A stretch of 14,000 bases of DNA from Idiomarina sp. UBA6142. Lineage in GTDB: Bacteria > Pseudomonadota > Gammaproteobacteria > Enterobacterales > Alteromonadaceae. The translations under genes were made by a program, and so were the position numbers. Positions 1 to 7,302 of the stretch are shown in pieces. The stretch lies in contig DIVC01000090.1 of assembly GCA_002423905.1 (NCBI GenBank), positions 1 through 14,000 on the forward strand, written 5' to 3'. Below the pieces are notes generated by a model. It was not told the DNA's origin and made no database searches. It saw nothing but the letters and a program-made list of their open reading frames with translations. Within the stretch, counting starts at the first letter, position 1. Each line of letters opens with the position of its first letter.

Positions 1-42
1 GGCGAAGGTAAGTGTGGCGAAGGTAAATGCGGCGGAGCGTAG
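1..42 (+). CDS. hvfA: HvfA/BufA-type RiPP metallophore precursor, C-terminal end only (partial)
   Basis: Reading frame 1 from the first base gives GEGKCGEGKCGGA and then TAG at 40-42. Only the last 13 codons are in the window. The tail carries two EGKCG motifs, the signature of precursors whose cysteines are converted to oxazolone/thioamide pairs by an MNIO enzyme; the modified peptide binds copper. The assignment rests on this motif and on the MNIO and DUF2063 genes that follow directly. The repeats are a 15-base tandem duplication (1-15 and 16-30) that differs only at two synonymous third positions. The leader, the signal peptide and any earlier EGKCG motifs lie outside the window. The function is inferred from the family; the motif and gene order are seen directly. 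Confidence 0.8.
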   Translation, partial: GEGKCGEGKCGGA

Positions 43-833
43 GGCTTGGTTTACGGCGGGAATTTTTGCCTGAGGTTATGGCGCAGCAGCCCGCCGTCGG
101 CTTTTGGGAAATAGCACCGGAAAATTGGATCCCGCGCGGTAACATGGCCTATCGGCAGCTCGACCAACTGCGGGAACAGTACCCGCTAACCTGTCACGGG
201 CTGTCGCTGTCCATTGCCAGCCCAGACCCCCTGAATGAAGCCTTTGTCTTGCAAGTAAAGACCTTTCTCGATCGCTTTCAGATTGACCTGTACAGCGAAC
301 ACTTGAGCTATTGTTCGGCGCAAGGGCAGTTGTATGACCTCCTGCCGATTCCATTTACGGAAGCCGCGGTGGATTACGTCGTGGCTCGTATCAAACGGGT
401 GCAGCAGTTGCTCGAACGGCCACTGGTGTTGGAGAACATTTCGTACTATGCCGCGCCGGGCCAGGAAATCACTGAGTTACAGTTTATTCAGCAGGTCCTA
501 GAGCAGGCCGATTGCCGCTTGTTGCTCGACGTTAACAATGTGTATGTCAACAGCATCAATCATGGCTACGATGCCAAAGCCTTTATTGCCAGCTTGCCGA
601 GTGAGCGCATTGTCTACGGACATATCGCTGGGCATAGTGAGGAAGCGCCCGATCTGCTGGTGGATACACATGGTTCAGACGTACGCAGTGAGGTTTGGGC
701 GCTGCTGGATTATGCCTACCAACAGCACGGGGTGTTCAACACGGTGTTGGAGCGTGACTTTAATATTCCGCCGTTAGCACAGTTACTGAACGAAGCAGCA
801 CACATCGAAAGTGCTCAGCAGGCGATTCGGTAG
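27..833 (+). CDS. hvfB: MNIO-family (DUF692) multinuclear iron enzyme HvfB/BufB
   Basis: This is a 268-aa TIM-barrel enzyme of the DUF692/MNIO family. In Hvf/Buf systems it oxidises cysteines of the precursor peptide to oxazolone/thioamide copper ligands in the cytoplasm. Family hallmarks are present: the N-terminal VGLGLRREF, EN at 32-33, H57, EH at 91-92, LEN at 135-137, DVNNVYVN at 168-175, H179, HIAGH at 199-203, DTHG at 213-216 and E242. These carry the His, Glu, Asp and Asn residues expected to hold the iron cluster. The ATG at 27 lies inside the last EGKC codons of the precursor gene, so the two genes overlap by 16 bases in different frames; a GAAGG sits just 3 bases upstream. No other in-frame start fits, because VGLGLRREF is conserved right after this ATG. 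The substrate is inferred from the EGKCG tail next door. Confidence in the family is very high. Confidence 0.93.
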   Translation: MRRSVGLGLRREFLPEVMAQQPAVGFWEIAPENWIPRGNMAYRQLDQLREQYPLTCHGLSLSIASPDPLNEAFVLQVKTFLDRFQIDLYSEHLSYCSAQGQLYDLLPIPFTEAAVDYVVARIKRVQQLLERPLVLENISYYAAPGQEITELQFIQQVLEQADCRLLLDVNNVYVNSINHGYDAKAFIASLPSERIVYGHIAGHSEEAPDLLVDTHGSDVRSEVWALLDYAYQQHGVFNTVLERDFNIPPLAQLLNEAAHIESAQQAIR

Positions 834-1627
834 TGAGTGATTTCAAAGAAATACAACAGCAATTTGTCAGTTGGCTACGCCAGCCTGAACAACATTCCAT
901 GCCAGACGGTATTGAGGCGCGTCGCATGGCGGTTTATCGGCGTTTGGTGCGTAACACTATCTATAGTTTTTTAAGTGCTGGTTTTCCAGTGCTGAAAAAA
1001 TTATTGAAGAGCAGTCAATGGACACAATTAGTTGATGATTTTGTCGCTTCTCATGCGGCTAAATCGCCTTATTTCAGTGACATGGGGCGTGAGTTTGTCG
1101 ATTTTCTTGCGCTTTATTGTAGCGATGCGAACCCGCGCTGCAACGAATTACCCGTTTATACCTATGAACTTGCCAGTTATGAACGTATGGAAGTGGATGC
1201 ACAATTTGCCATGCTTGATGAACGTTATCAGCAGGTTGCTGCGGAACAAGCGGTCAATGTGGTCGCTCATCATCGATGGTGGTTGAACGACAGTGTGCAA
1301 TTAGCACAATTTCACTACCCAGTGGCTTGGCTTGGCGTCGACCAGCAGGGGGAACCTTTGCCCGTGCCGCAGGTCAATAGCAGTGGTTATTTATTGATGG
1401 TGTATCGGCCACCATGGCAAAGCAGCACACAATTTTTACAGTTAGAACCACTAACTGCTCTAGTCATCAGCAGCTTACAGCAGCATGCAGAGCCACAATC
1501 GTTAGCGGCGTTGCAAGGTCAGCTCAAACAGCTATTACCACACTGGGATTCAACGCTGGTTGATGATGGTGTCGCGCAACTTTGTATAAATTTCATTCAA
1601 CAGGGTGTGTTGTTACGCGCGCCATAA
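833..1627 (+). CDS. hvfC: HvfC/BufC-type DUF2063 partner protein of the MNIO enzyme
   Basis: This is a 264-aa protein that begins with GTG at 833, one base inside the hvfB stop codon, so translation is coupled. Residues about 5-95 match the DUF2063 N-terminal domain (once labelled DNA-binding): FVSWLRQP, then ARRMAVYRRLVRNTIYSFL, then SAGFPVLKKLL. A more variable C-terminal domain follows. In characterised MNIO systems this protein forms a complex with the enzyme and helps present the precursor peptide, so it should act in the cytoplasm with the upstream gene product. There is no membrane segment or signal peptide. The stretch looks slightly richer in A+T than its neighbours. No DoxX-type gene, which often accompanies these operons, follows it here; one could lie upstream of the window. 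Confidence 0.88.
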   Translation: MSDFKEIQQQFVSWLRQPEQHSMPDGIEARRMAVYRRLVRNTIYSFLSAGFPVLKKLLKSSQWTQLVDDFVASHAAKSPYFSDMGREFVDFLALYCSDANPRCNELPVYTYELASYERMEVDAQFAMLDERYQQVAAEQAVNVVAHHRWWLNDSVQLAQFHYPVAWLGVDQQGEPLPVPQVNSSGYLLMVYRPPWQSSTQFLQLEPLTALVISSLQQHAEPQSLAALQGQLKQLLPHWDSTLVDDGVAQLCINFIQQGVLLRAP

Positions 1628-1638
1628 TCAAGTATGAT
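1610..1638 (+). promoter_or_regulatory. Likely sigma-70 promoter for the small membrane protein and receiver genes
   Basis: TTGTTA at 1610-1615 and TATGAT at 1633-1638 are separated by exactly 17 bases. They match the -35 consensus at 4 of 6 positions and the -10 consensus at 5 of 6. The -35 box and most of the spacer lie inside the end of hvfC, and transcription would start about 40 bases before the ATG at 1688. No terminator is visible after hvfC, so read-through from the upstream operon is also possible. Confidence 0.55.
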
Positions 1639-1687
1639 CCGCGCCGAAATTTATGCTGATGTAGCTGTAGCAATCGGAGTAGTTAAG

Positions 1688-1813
1688 ATGTCACACGATG
1701 AAGAATTTCGCGATAGTTCGGGTAAGGGTTTTGGGGTACTGGCAGTTGTCGTATTTGTTGCGGTTCCTATTCTTCCAGCCGTATTGTCTTGGATTAAGTT
1801 TTTTACCAACTGA
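1688..1813 (+). CDS. Small single-pass membrane protein, 41 aa, family not recognised
   Basis: An ATG at 1688 opens a 41-codon frame ending in TGA at 1811-1813. Its start has a GGAG at 1676-1679, 8 bases upstream. The N-terminal 14 residues are charged and polar (MSHDEEFRDSSGKG). Residues about 15-36 are strongly hydrophobic with two prolines (VAVPILP) and should form one membrane helix; the tail is WIKFFTN. The TGA is fused to the ribosome binding site of the receiver gene (TGAGGA), which starts 9 bases later, so the two are probably translated together. The acidic N-terminus and the basic residue after the helix leave topology uncertain. I do not recognise the family. The clean ribosome site, the coherent hydrophobic helix and the tight junction make a real gene likely. 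Confidence 0.7.
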   Translation: MSHDEEFRDSSGKGFGVLAVVVFVAVPILPAVLSWIKFFTN

Positions 1814-1822
1814 GGAATCCCC

Positions 1823-2221
1823 ATGGCCCTTCAGTTATTGCTGGTTGAGGATAAACCAGCTACGCGAGCCGCTTTGCTAGCTATTTTGCAGCAAACCGCA
1901 TTTTGCGTTACCTGTGCCAATGATGGCTTAGATGGCCTAAATCATGCCAAGCAAAGCCACTTTGATGTGGTTATTGTTGATCACAAAATGCCGCTTATGG
2001 ATGGCCTTACCCTGTGCCGGAATCTACGCGATATGAGTGCTTATGCAGAAACCCCGTTGCTGCTGTTAACCACTCAAGAGTTGGCTGTGGTGGAACCGAT
2101 GGCACGTAAAGCAGGTGCCGATTTGTGCTTATCCAAACCGGTCGACAGCGAACGTTTGTTGGGCCTATTAAGTGACTTAAGCATCACGCAAACACTATAC
2201 CCTGTGAGCGATTTGCGGTAA
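1823..2221 (+). CDS. Receiver-only response regulator (CheY-like)
   Basis: This 132-aa protein consists of a single receiver domain with no output domain. Conserved positions are E9 and D10 (Mg2+ pocket), the phosphate-accepting D53 in VVIVDHKMP, T83 and K105 in the SKP motif. The beta-strand and helix pattern is complete. The residue three before the lysine, usually the Tyr/Phe switch residue, is C102 here, so signalling may not use the standard aromatic switch. The start has AGGA at 1813-1816, overlapping the stop of the small membrane protein gene, which implies translational coupling. No histidine kinase is encoded in the window, so its partner is unknown. It may act as a phosphate shuttle or by protein-protein contact. 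The next gene, dnaX, starts 45 bases later with no terminator between. Confidence 0.9.
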   Translation: MALQLLLVEDKPATRAALLAILQQTAFCVTCANDGLDGLNHAKQSHFDVVIVDHKMPLMDGLTLCRNLRDMSAYAETPLLLLTTQELAVVEPMARKAGADLCLSKPVDSERLLGLLSDLSITQTLYPVSDLR

Positions 2222-2266
2222 CGTACTAGCATTGTCTATTAGCGTTTTAAAGCATAGGAATGGTGC

Positions 2267-4285
2267 ATGAGTTATCAGGTACTTGCTCGTAAGTGGCGGC
2301 CGCGAACTTTCGCCCAAGTGGTTGGCCAACAACACGTGTTAAAGCCACTTATTAATGCCCTGCAAACCGGACGCCTGCATCATGCATGGTTGCTCACTGG
2401 CACCCGTGGGGTGGGTAAAACCACCATCGCCCGTATTTTGGCAAAAAGCCTGAACTGCGAACAAGGTTTAAGCGCTGAGCCATGTGGCCAATGTGGTGCC
2501 TGCAAAGCCATTGAAGAGGGGCGTTTTGTTGATCTGTTAGAGATTGACGCGGCTTCTCGCACCAAAGTAGAAGATACCCGAGAACTATTAGATAACGTTC
2601 AGTACAAGCCTACCCAAGGGCGTTACAAAGTCTATTTGATCGACGAAGTACATATGCTGTCCAAGCATAGTTTCAATGCGCTGCTGAAAACGTTAGAAGA
2701 GCCACCCGAGCATGTGAAGTTTGTGCTGGCGACCACCGATCCGCACAAGCTACCGATCACGGTATTATCGCGCTGTTTACAATTCAATTTAAAAGCACTA
2801 GGTCGGCAAGAAATTGCCGACCATTTAGCAGCGGTGTTGAGCGCTGAGACCATTCCGTTTGATGAAGCCGCGCTCGGGCTGTTGGCTCGCGCCGCTCAGG
2901 GAAGTATGCGTGACGCGTTGAGTCTCACTGATCAAGCCATTGCTCAGGGCGAGCAAGCGGTGACGCTGGAGTCAGTGCAGCAAATGCTCGGCGCGGTGCC
3001 GAGTCTACACTTGGTGCAGATGCTGCGGGCGGTTGTTGTTGGTGACGCCGAAACGATGATGAGTTTGCTTGATCAAGTGGCTGGGCAAGTGCCTGATGTC
3101 GCGAGCTTGTTGCCGGAGTTACAAAATTTAGTGCATCAATTAGCGCTCATGCAGGTGCTGCCGAGCAGCGCCGAAGCGCTCGGTGTCGGTGCCGCCGAGC
3201 TGGAGTTAGCCGAGCAATTGCCGGCTGAGTTGATTCAAGTGTATTACGATATTTTAGTGCAAGGGCGGCGTGATTTGAACTATGCCGCCGACACCCGTGC
3301 TGGGGTAGAAATTACGCTGTTGCGCATGCTGGCATTTCGCCCGCAGAAAATTGCCCTGCGTGATGCGCTGCCAGGCCAAGCGGTGGTGTTATTGGATGAC
3401 GCTGTCAGCGGGGTCAATCCAGCACCGAACCCAAAGCCAGATAGCCGCCGTAAGCCTGAGCAGCCAGCTGAGCCCGCCACTGAGTCATGGGCTAAGCCAG
3501 AACTTGCGGCCGAAGCTGAGCCACAGCCACAGCCAGAGCCAGAGCCTCAGCCAGAGCCAGAGCGGCAGCCAGAGGTTGCGGCCGAAGCTGAGCCACAGCT
3601 AGAGCCGCAGCCACAGCCACAGCCAGAACCACAGCAGCAGGATGATCTGCAAGCCTTGTTGGCAACCCGCAGCCTATTGCAGCAAAAAAGTCAGCAGCTC
3701 GCAGCGGCTAAGTCTGCAGAAACAGTCAGTGAAATGCCATCGCGCTATCAACATACTAGGCCAGTCACAGCGGTGGTGTCGCCAGCGCCAGAACTGACAC
3801 CAGCGCCACAACCGCCGCCAGAGCCAGCGCGGATTGCCGCCGCAGCTGCGCAGACCGCGTTAGCAACCACCAGTGCTACTGAGATAAGCGATGACACGCG
3901 GCTGGCGGCAGAAATCGATCGCTGGGCAGCGATGATTGATAATCTCGATTTAACTGGGTTAACGCGGCAGATTGCCCGTAGTTCGTTGCTACACAAACAA
4001 GCCGATGGCAGTTATCAGTTATTACTGCGGCCAGCGTTGACTAATTTATTGAGTGATAGTGTGGTGGAAAGCCTTAAGCAATGCTTGCAGCATAGCTATG
4101 ACTTACAACTTAGTGCGGTGGTGATAGCCGAATCAGGACAAGCCACACCGCACGAATTACAGCAGCAAATAGACCAGCGGCGGTTAGCGCGGGCGCGCCA
4201 GCTGCTGCATGATGATCCAACCGTGCAGGCCTTAAGTAAGGTGTTTGCTGCTGAGCTAGTAGACGACAGTGTGAAGCCGTTATAA
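2267..4285 (+). CDS. dnaX: DNA polymerase III subunit tau (and possibly gamma), clamp-loader ATPase
   Basis: This 672-aa protein is the motor subunit of the sliding-clamp loader and links the replicative polymerase to the DnaB helicase. The N-terminal AAA+ module shows the Walker A motif GTRGVGKTT at 45-53, the zinc-binding cysteines C64, C73, C76 and C79, the Walker B motif LIDEVHM at 124-130, sensor 1 TT at 156-157 and the SRC arginine finger at 168-170. The oligomerisation domain runs to about residue 365. A low-complexity linker (about 380-540) is rich in Pro, Glu and Gln and contains two 24-residue repeat units (about 413-460). The C-terminal block from about residue 545 matches the tau-specific region that binds the polymerase alpha subunit. 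It is somewhat longer than E. coli tau (643 aa) because of the linker. The start has AGGAA at 2256-2260. An A6 tract at 3684-3689 could give a short gamma form. Confidence 0.97.
   Translation: MSYQVLARKWRPRTFAQVVGQQHVLKPLINALQTGRLHHAWLLTGTRGVGKTTIARILAKSLNCEQGLSAEPCGQCGACKAIEEGRFVDLLEIDAASRTKVEDTRELLDNVQYKPTQGRYKVYLIDEVHMLSKHSFNALLKTLEEPPEHVKFVLATTDPHKLPITVLSRCLQFNLKALGRQEIADHLAAVLSAETIPFDEAALGLLARAAQGSMRDALSLTDQAIAQGEQAVTLESVQQMLGAVPSLHLVQMLRAVVVGDAETMMSLLDQVAGQVPDVASLLPELQNLVHQLALMQVLPSSAEALGVGAAELELAEQLPAELIQVYYDILVQGRRDLNYAADTRAGVEITLLRMLAFRPQKIALRDALPGQAVVLLDDAVSGVNPAPNPKPDSRRKPEQPAEPATESWAKPELAAEAEPQPQPEPEPQPEPERQPEVAAEAEPQLEPQPQPQPEPQQQDDLQALLATRSLLQQKSQQLAAAKSAETVSEMPSRYQHTRPVTAVVSPAPELTPAPQPPPEPARIAAAAAQTALATTSATEISDDTRLAAEIDRWAAMIDNLDLTGLTRQIARSSLLHKQADGSYQLLLRPALTNLLSDSVVESLKQCLQHSYDLQLSAVVIAESGQATPHELQQQIDQRRLARARQLLHDDPTVQALSKVFAAELVDDSVKPL
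3504..3647 (+). repeat. Imperfect 72-bp tandem duplication in the dnaX linker
   Basis: Two adjacent 72-base units, 3504-3575 and 3576-3647, both begin with TTGCGGCCGAAGCTGAGCCA and continue as CAGCCA/GAGCCA hexamers. They encode (L/V)AAEAEPQ followed by Pro-Glu/Gln dipeptides. The length is a multiple of three, so the frame is kept. The repeat adds flexible linker between the ATPase core and the tau C-terminal domain. Confidence 0.85.
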
Positions 4286-4286
4286 T
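4281..4286 (+). promoter_or_regulatory. Possible -10 box for ybaB-recR
   Basis: A perfect TATAAT overlaps the dnaX stop codon, about 50 bases before the ybaB start. I find no good -35 hexamer at 16-18 bases and no extended -10 TG, so this is a tentative call. Transcription of ybaB and recR may simply continue from dnaX. Confidence 0.3.
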
Positions 4287-4333
4287 GCGCTTGCGATGAG
4301 CGGCACACAATACATTCAACAAACGAGGTGGTT

Positions 4334-4666
4334 ATGTTTGGTAAAGGTGGAATGGGCGCAATGATGAAGCAAGCGCAGCAAATGCAAGAGCGCATGCAAA
4401 AAGCCCAACAAGAAATTGCAAGTTTAGAAGTCGTTGGCGAAGCCGGTGCTGGTATGGTTAAAGTCACCATGTTGGGTAACCACAATGTCCGCCGCGTTGC
4501 TATTGATCCGAGCTTAATGACGGAAGATGATCAGGAAATGCTGGAAGACTTGATTGCCGCAGCGGTCAATGATGCGGTGCGCCGCGTTGAAGTCACGAGC
4601 AAAGAAAAAATGGCAGCAGTGACCGGTGGTATGAATTTGCCACCCGGTATGAAGTTGCCGTTTTAA
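4334..4666 (+). CDS. ybaB: YbaB/EbfC-family nucleoid-associated DNA-binding protein
   Basis: This 110-aa protein resembles E. coli YbaB (109 aa) along its length, including MFGKGG at the start, the [15 protein letters not shown] helix, [11 protein letters not shown], the IDPSL segment and the LPPGMKLPF end. Family members form dimers with a tweezer-like shape and bind DNA. The gene lies between dnaX and recR, as in E. coli. I chose the ATG at 4334, which has GAGG at 4325-4328 five bases upstream. A GTG two codons earlier would overlap that ribosome site and add residues absent from the family. The heptad-like N-terminal helix suggests a coiled coil. The exact role, whether nucleoid organisation, regulation or support of RecR-dependent repair, is not settled by sequence. 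Confidence 0.95.
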   Translation: MFGKGGMGAMMKQAQQMQERMQKAQQEIASLEVVGEAGAGMVKVTMLGNHNVRRVAIDPSLMTEDDQEMLEDLIAAAVNDAVRRVEVTSKEKMAAVTGGMNLPPGMKLPF

Positions 4667-4671
4667 CTGAT

Positions 4672-5271
4672 ATGAAGCTCAGTCCAGCTATTCAAGAACT
4701 GATTCAAGCGCTGCGGGTATTGCCTGGGGTAGGGCCGAAGTCGGCGCAGCGTATGGCGTTCCAGATCTTGGAGCGGCAGCGAGAAGGTGGCGTACGACTG
4801 GCGCAAGCACTGTTGTATGCCAACGAGCATGTCGGCCACTGCCAACGTTGTCGTACCCTCACTGAAGCCGAGGTGTGCGGTATTTGTTTGCACCCCAAGC
4901 GCAGCGATAGCGGGCTACTGTGTATTGTTGAAACGCCAGCGGATGTCATCGCTATTGAACAAACGGGGCAATATCAGGGCATGTATTTTGTGCTAATGGG
5001 GCATTTATCGCCGCTTGATGGTATCGGCCCAGAAGATATCGGTCTCGATATTTTAGCCAAGCGGCTTGCCAGCGAAGCGATTAGCGAGATCATTCTGGCG
5101 ACTAATCCCACCGTTGAGGGCGAAGCGACAGCTTATTATATAGCTGATATGGCTCGTAAACACAGCATAAGGACGTCACGAATTGCCCACGGGGTGCCAG
5201 TTGGTGGTGAGTTGGAATATGTCGACCAAGCGACCTTAGGGCACGCCTTTAGCGGGCGCAAGAATTTTTAA
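4672..5271 (+). CDS. recR: Recombination mediator protein RecR
   Basis: This 199-aa protein acts with RecO (and RecF) to load RecA on SSB-coated gaps during recombinational repair. Visible parts are the helix-hairpin-helix [14 protein letters not shown] at 17-30, a C4 zinc finger with C57, C60, C69 and C72, the Toprim domain starting at CIVE (84-87) and including [13 protein letters not shown], and the C-terminal [13 protein letters not shown] and LGHAFSGR motifs. The length is typical of the family. It starts 5 bases after the ybaB stop and has no clear Shine-Dalgarno sequence of its own, so translation is probably coupled to ybaB. Confidence 0.96.
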   Translation: MKLSPAIQELIQALRVLPGVGPKSAQRMAFQILERQREGGVRLAQALLYANEHVGHCQRCRTLTEAEVCGICLHPKRSDSGLLCIVETPADVIAIEQTGQYQGMYFVLMGHLSPLDGIGPEDIGLDILAKRLASEAISEIILATNPTVEGEATAYYIADMARKHSIRTSRIAHGVPVGGELEYVDQATLGHAFSGRKNF

Positions 5272-5272
5272 C

Positions 5273-5292
5273 GTAGATTCATACGAATCTGC
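5273..5292 (+). other. Small hairpin after recR
   Basis: GTAGATTC and GAATCTGC flank an ATAC loop and can pair over 8 positions with one G-U. The stem is A/T-rich and no T-run follows, so it is not a standard terminator. It could mark a transcript 3' end or partly shield the htpG promoter region. Confidence 0.35.
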
Positions 5293-5302
5293 CCTAGCTG
5301 CC

Positions 5303-5330
5303 CTTGAAATACCCCCAGTTAGCCCCATCT
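5303..5330 (+). promoter_or_regulatory. Sigma-32 (RpoH) heat-shock promoter of htpG
   Basis: CTTGAA at 5303-5308 and CCCCATCT at 5323-5330 are separated by 14 bases. This matches the RpoH consensus (CTTGAAA, then CCCCATNT) almost perfectly. It lies about 40 bases before the htpG ATG, and htpG is a classic heat-shock gene, so both position and target agree. Confidence 0.88.
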
Positions 5331-5370
5331 CTGCTGATGTAGTCATTAACCATTGGTAGGAGACATTAGT

Positions 5371-7281
5371 ATGGCGGCAACCCGTCAAGCGGAAACCCAC
5401 GGTTTTCAAACCGAAGTGAAGCAGTTGCTTCACCTGATGATTCATTCACTTTATTCCAATAAAGAAATCTTTCTTCGGGAACTCGTTTCCAACGCCTCGG
5501 ACGCGGCTGACAAGTTACGCTTTAAAGCCCTCAGTGATGGCAGTTTGCTCAGTGACGACGCGGAACTGTATGTACGGGTGAGCGTGGACAAAGAAGCTGG
5601 TACCATCACTATCAGTGATAACGGTATTGGTATGACGCACGATGAAGCGATGAGTAATTTAGGGACGATCGCTAAATCCGGAACGGCCGACTTTTTTCAG
5701 CAATTATCCGGTGACCAAGCGCAAGATAGCCGGTTAATTGGCCAATTCGGGGTTGGTTTCTATTCGGCCTTTATTGTTGCCGATGCTGTGACTGTGCGTA
5801 CCCGTGCCGCCGGAGCTAAGGCCGATGAAGCGGTGGAGTGGTACTCCAAAGGCGAAGGCGAGTTTGATATAAAAACCATCGATAAAGCGAAGCGCGGTAC
5901 TGACATTATTTTGCATGTGCGCGATGACGCCAAGGAATTTGTTGATGAGTGGCGCTTACGCTCAATCATCACTAAGTATTCAGACCATTTGAGTATTCCG
6001 GTAGAAATGCCAGAGCAGACCGATGATGACGATGCGAAGGCCGATAAAAAAGCGCCGAAGTGGGCCGCCGTAAACAGCGGTAAAGCGCTGTGGACCCGCG
6101 ACAAAGCCGATATCAGCGATGACGAGTATAAAGAATTCTACAAAACGATTGCGCATGATTTTGATGAGCCGTTGTTGTGGAGCCACAACAAAGTAGAGGG
6201 TACCTCGGAGTACACTAGCCTGCTGTATATTCCCAAACGAGCGCCGTGGGATCTCTGGAATCGCGAGCAGCAAAGCGGTATCAAACTTTATGTGAAGCGG
6301 GTGTTCATTATGGACGACGCGAAGCAACTGATGCCAAGCTATTTGCGCTTTGTAAAAGGTTTGATGGACTCCAACGATCTACCGCTCAACGTGTCGCGTG
6401 AAATTCTGCAAGACAACAAGATCACCCGAGCCATGCGCAGCGGCAGTACGAAAAAGATCTTAAGCATGTTGAGCAAGCTGGCTGAAGACAAGCCAGAACA
6501 ATACCAAGAGTTCTGGGATACCTTTGGTAACGTGTTGAAAGAAGGTCCGGCTGAAGATCACGCCAATCAAGAAAAGATTGCCAGCTTACTGCGGTTTGCG
6601 TCAACCCATGCCGATAGTTCGGTCAATACAGTAAGTTTGGATGCTTACATTGAGCGCATGAAAGACGGTCAAGACAGCATTTACTTCATTGTTGCCGACA
6701 GTTATGAAGCTGCGCGCGATAATCCCGCACTTGAGATTTTCCGCAAGAAAGGTATTGAAGTGCTGCTGTTGTCTGAGCGCATTGACGAATGGTTAATGAG
6801 CCACTTGCAGGCGTACAAAGAGAAGTCGTTCAAGTCGGTGACGCGCGGTGATCTCGATCTTGGCGAGCTCGAAGATGAGCAAGATAAAGCCCAACAAGAA
6901 CAAGCTGAGAAAGACTTTGCTGAGCACTTAGCGCGCTTCAGTAAGGCATTAGGCGACAAAGTGAAGAAAGTGCGCGTTACCCATCGCTTGACCCAATCAC
7001 CTGCTTGTATTGTTACCGATAATGACGACATGAGCACGCAGATGGCTAAGTTGCTCGAGTCGGCTGGGCAAAAAGTGCCAGAAACCAAGTACATCTTTGA
7101 GGTCAATCCTGAGCATACGTTGGTGCAGCGGGTGGTCGCCTTAACGGATGAACAGCGCTTTAACGATTGGGCGCAGTTGTTGTTGGATCAAGCGACCTTA
7201 GCCGAGCGCGGCAGTCTTAAAGATCCAGCGCAATTTGTGACGCGTTTAAATCGCTTAATGTTAGAGCTCACGGAAGCCTAG
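5371..7281 (+). CDS. htpG: HtpG, bacterial Hsp90 chaperone
   Basis: This 636-aa cytosolic ATP-dependent chaperone has the full Hsp90 layout. The N-terminal GHKL ATPase domain shows E37, N41 and D45 in [22 protein letters not shown] at 83-88 and the lid motif [11 protein letters not shown] at 124-134. A short acidic and lysine-rich linker lies near 215-230. The middle domain follows with [11 protein letters not shown], including the ATP-contacting arginine region, and then the C-terminal dimerisation domain. E. coli HtpG is 624 aa. I chose the ATG at 5371, which has AGGAG at 5358-5362, 8 bases upstream. A TTG further up at 5353 would run through this ribosome site. Expression is likely heat-induced from the RpoH promoter just upstream. 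Confidence 0.97.
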   Translation: MAATRQAETHGFQTEVKQLLHLMIHSLYSNKEIFLRELVSNASDAADKLRFKALSDGSLLSDDAELYVRVSVDKEAGTITISDNGIGMTHDEAMSNLGTIAKSGTADFFQQLSGDQAQDSRLIGQFGVGFYSAFIVADAVTVRTRAAGAKADEAVEWYSKGEGEFDIKTIDKAKRGTDIILHVRDDAKEFVDEWRLRSIITKYSDHLSIPVEMPEQTDDDDAKADKKAPKWAAVNSGKALWTRDKADISDDEYKEFYKTIAHDFDEPLLWSHNKVEGTSEYTSLLYIPKRAPWDLWNREQQSGIKLYVKRVFIMDDAKQLMPSYLRFVKGLMDSNDLPLNVSREILQDNKITRAMRSGSTKKILSMLSKLAEDKPEQYQEFWDTFGNVLKEGPAEDHANQEKIASLLRFASTHADSSVNTVSLDAYIERMKDGQDSIYFIVADSYEAARDNPALEIFRKKGIEVLLLSERIDEWLMSHLQAYKEKSFKSVTRGDLDLGELEDEQDKAQQEQAEKDFAEHLARFSKALGDKVKKVRVTHRLTQSPACIVTDNDDMSTQMAKLLESAGQKVPETKYIFEVNPEHTLVQRVVALTDEQRFNDWAQLLLDQATLAERGSLKDPAQFVTRLNRLMLELTEA

Positions 7282-7302
7282 TTATTGGTTTGGTGAGGTG
7301 TT

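Noticed and set aside
1698..1880. 60-codon plus-strand frame overlapping the small membrane protein and the receiver start
   Set aside because: It is out of frame with both; the frame at 1688-1813 has the ribosome site and a coherent helix, and this one runs into the receiver gene.
2168..2201. TTAAGT-G-ACTTAA inverted repeat and a GTGACT/TATACC pair (18-base spacer) near the receiver 3' end as a dnaX promoter/operator
   Set aside because: Both hexamers match only 4 of 6 positions, the spacer is off optimum and the palindrome is in coding sequence; too weak to list.
3504..3647. CRISPR-like or regulatory repeat array
   Set aside because: The repeats are in frame, lack unique spacers and encode a Pro/Glu/Gln linker, so they are a protein-coding minisatellite.
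3683..3691. E. coli-style -1 ribosomal frameshift signal in dnaX
   Set aside because: The zero-frame codons are CAA AAA AGT, so tandem slippage of both tRNAs by -1 gives mismatches; no upstream Shine-Dalgarno stimulator or convincing downstream stem was seen. Only the slippage version is kept as a tentative finding.
5353..5370. Upstream TTG start for htpG
   Set aside because: It would place the AGGAG ribosome site inside the coding region and add residues absent from HtpG; the ATG at 5371 fits better.
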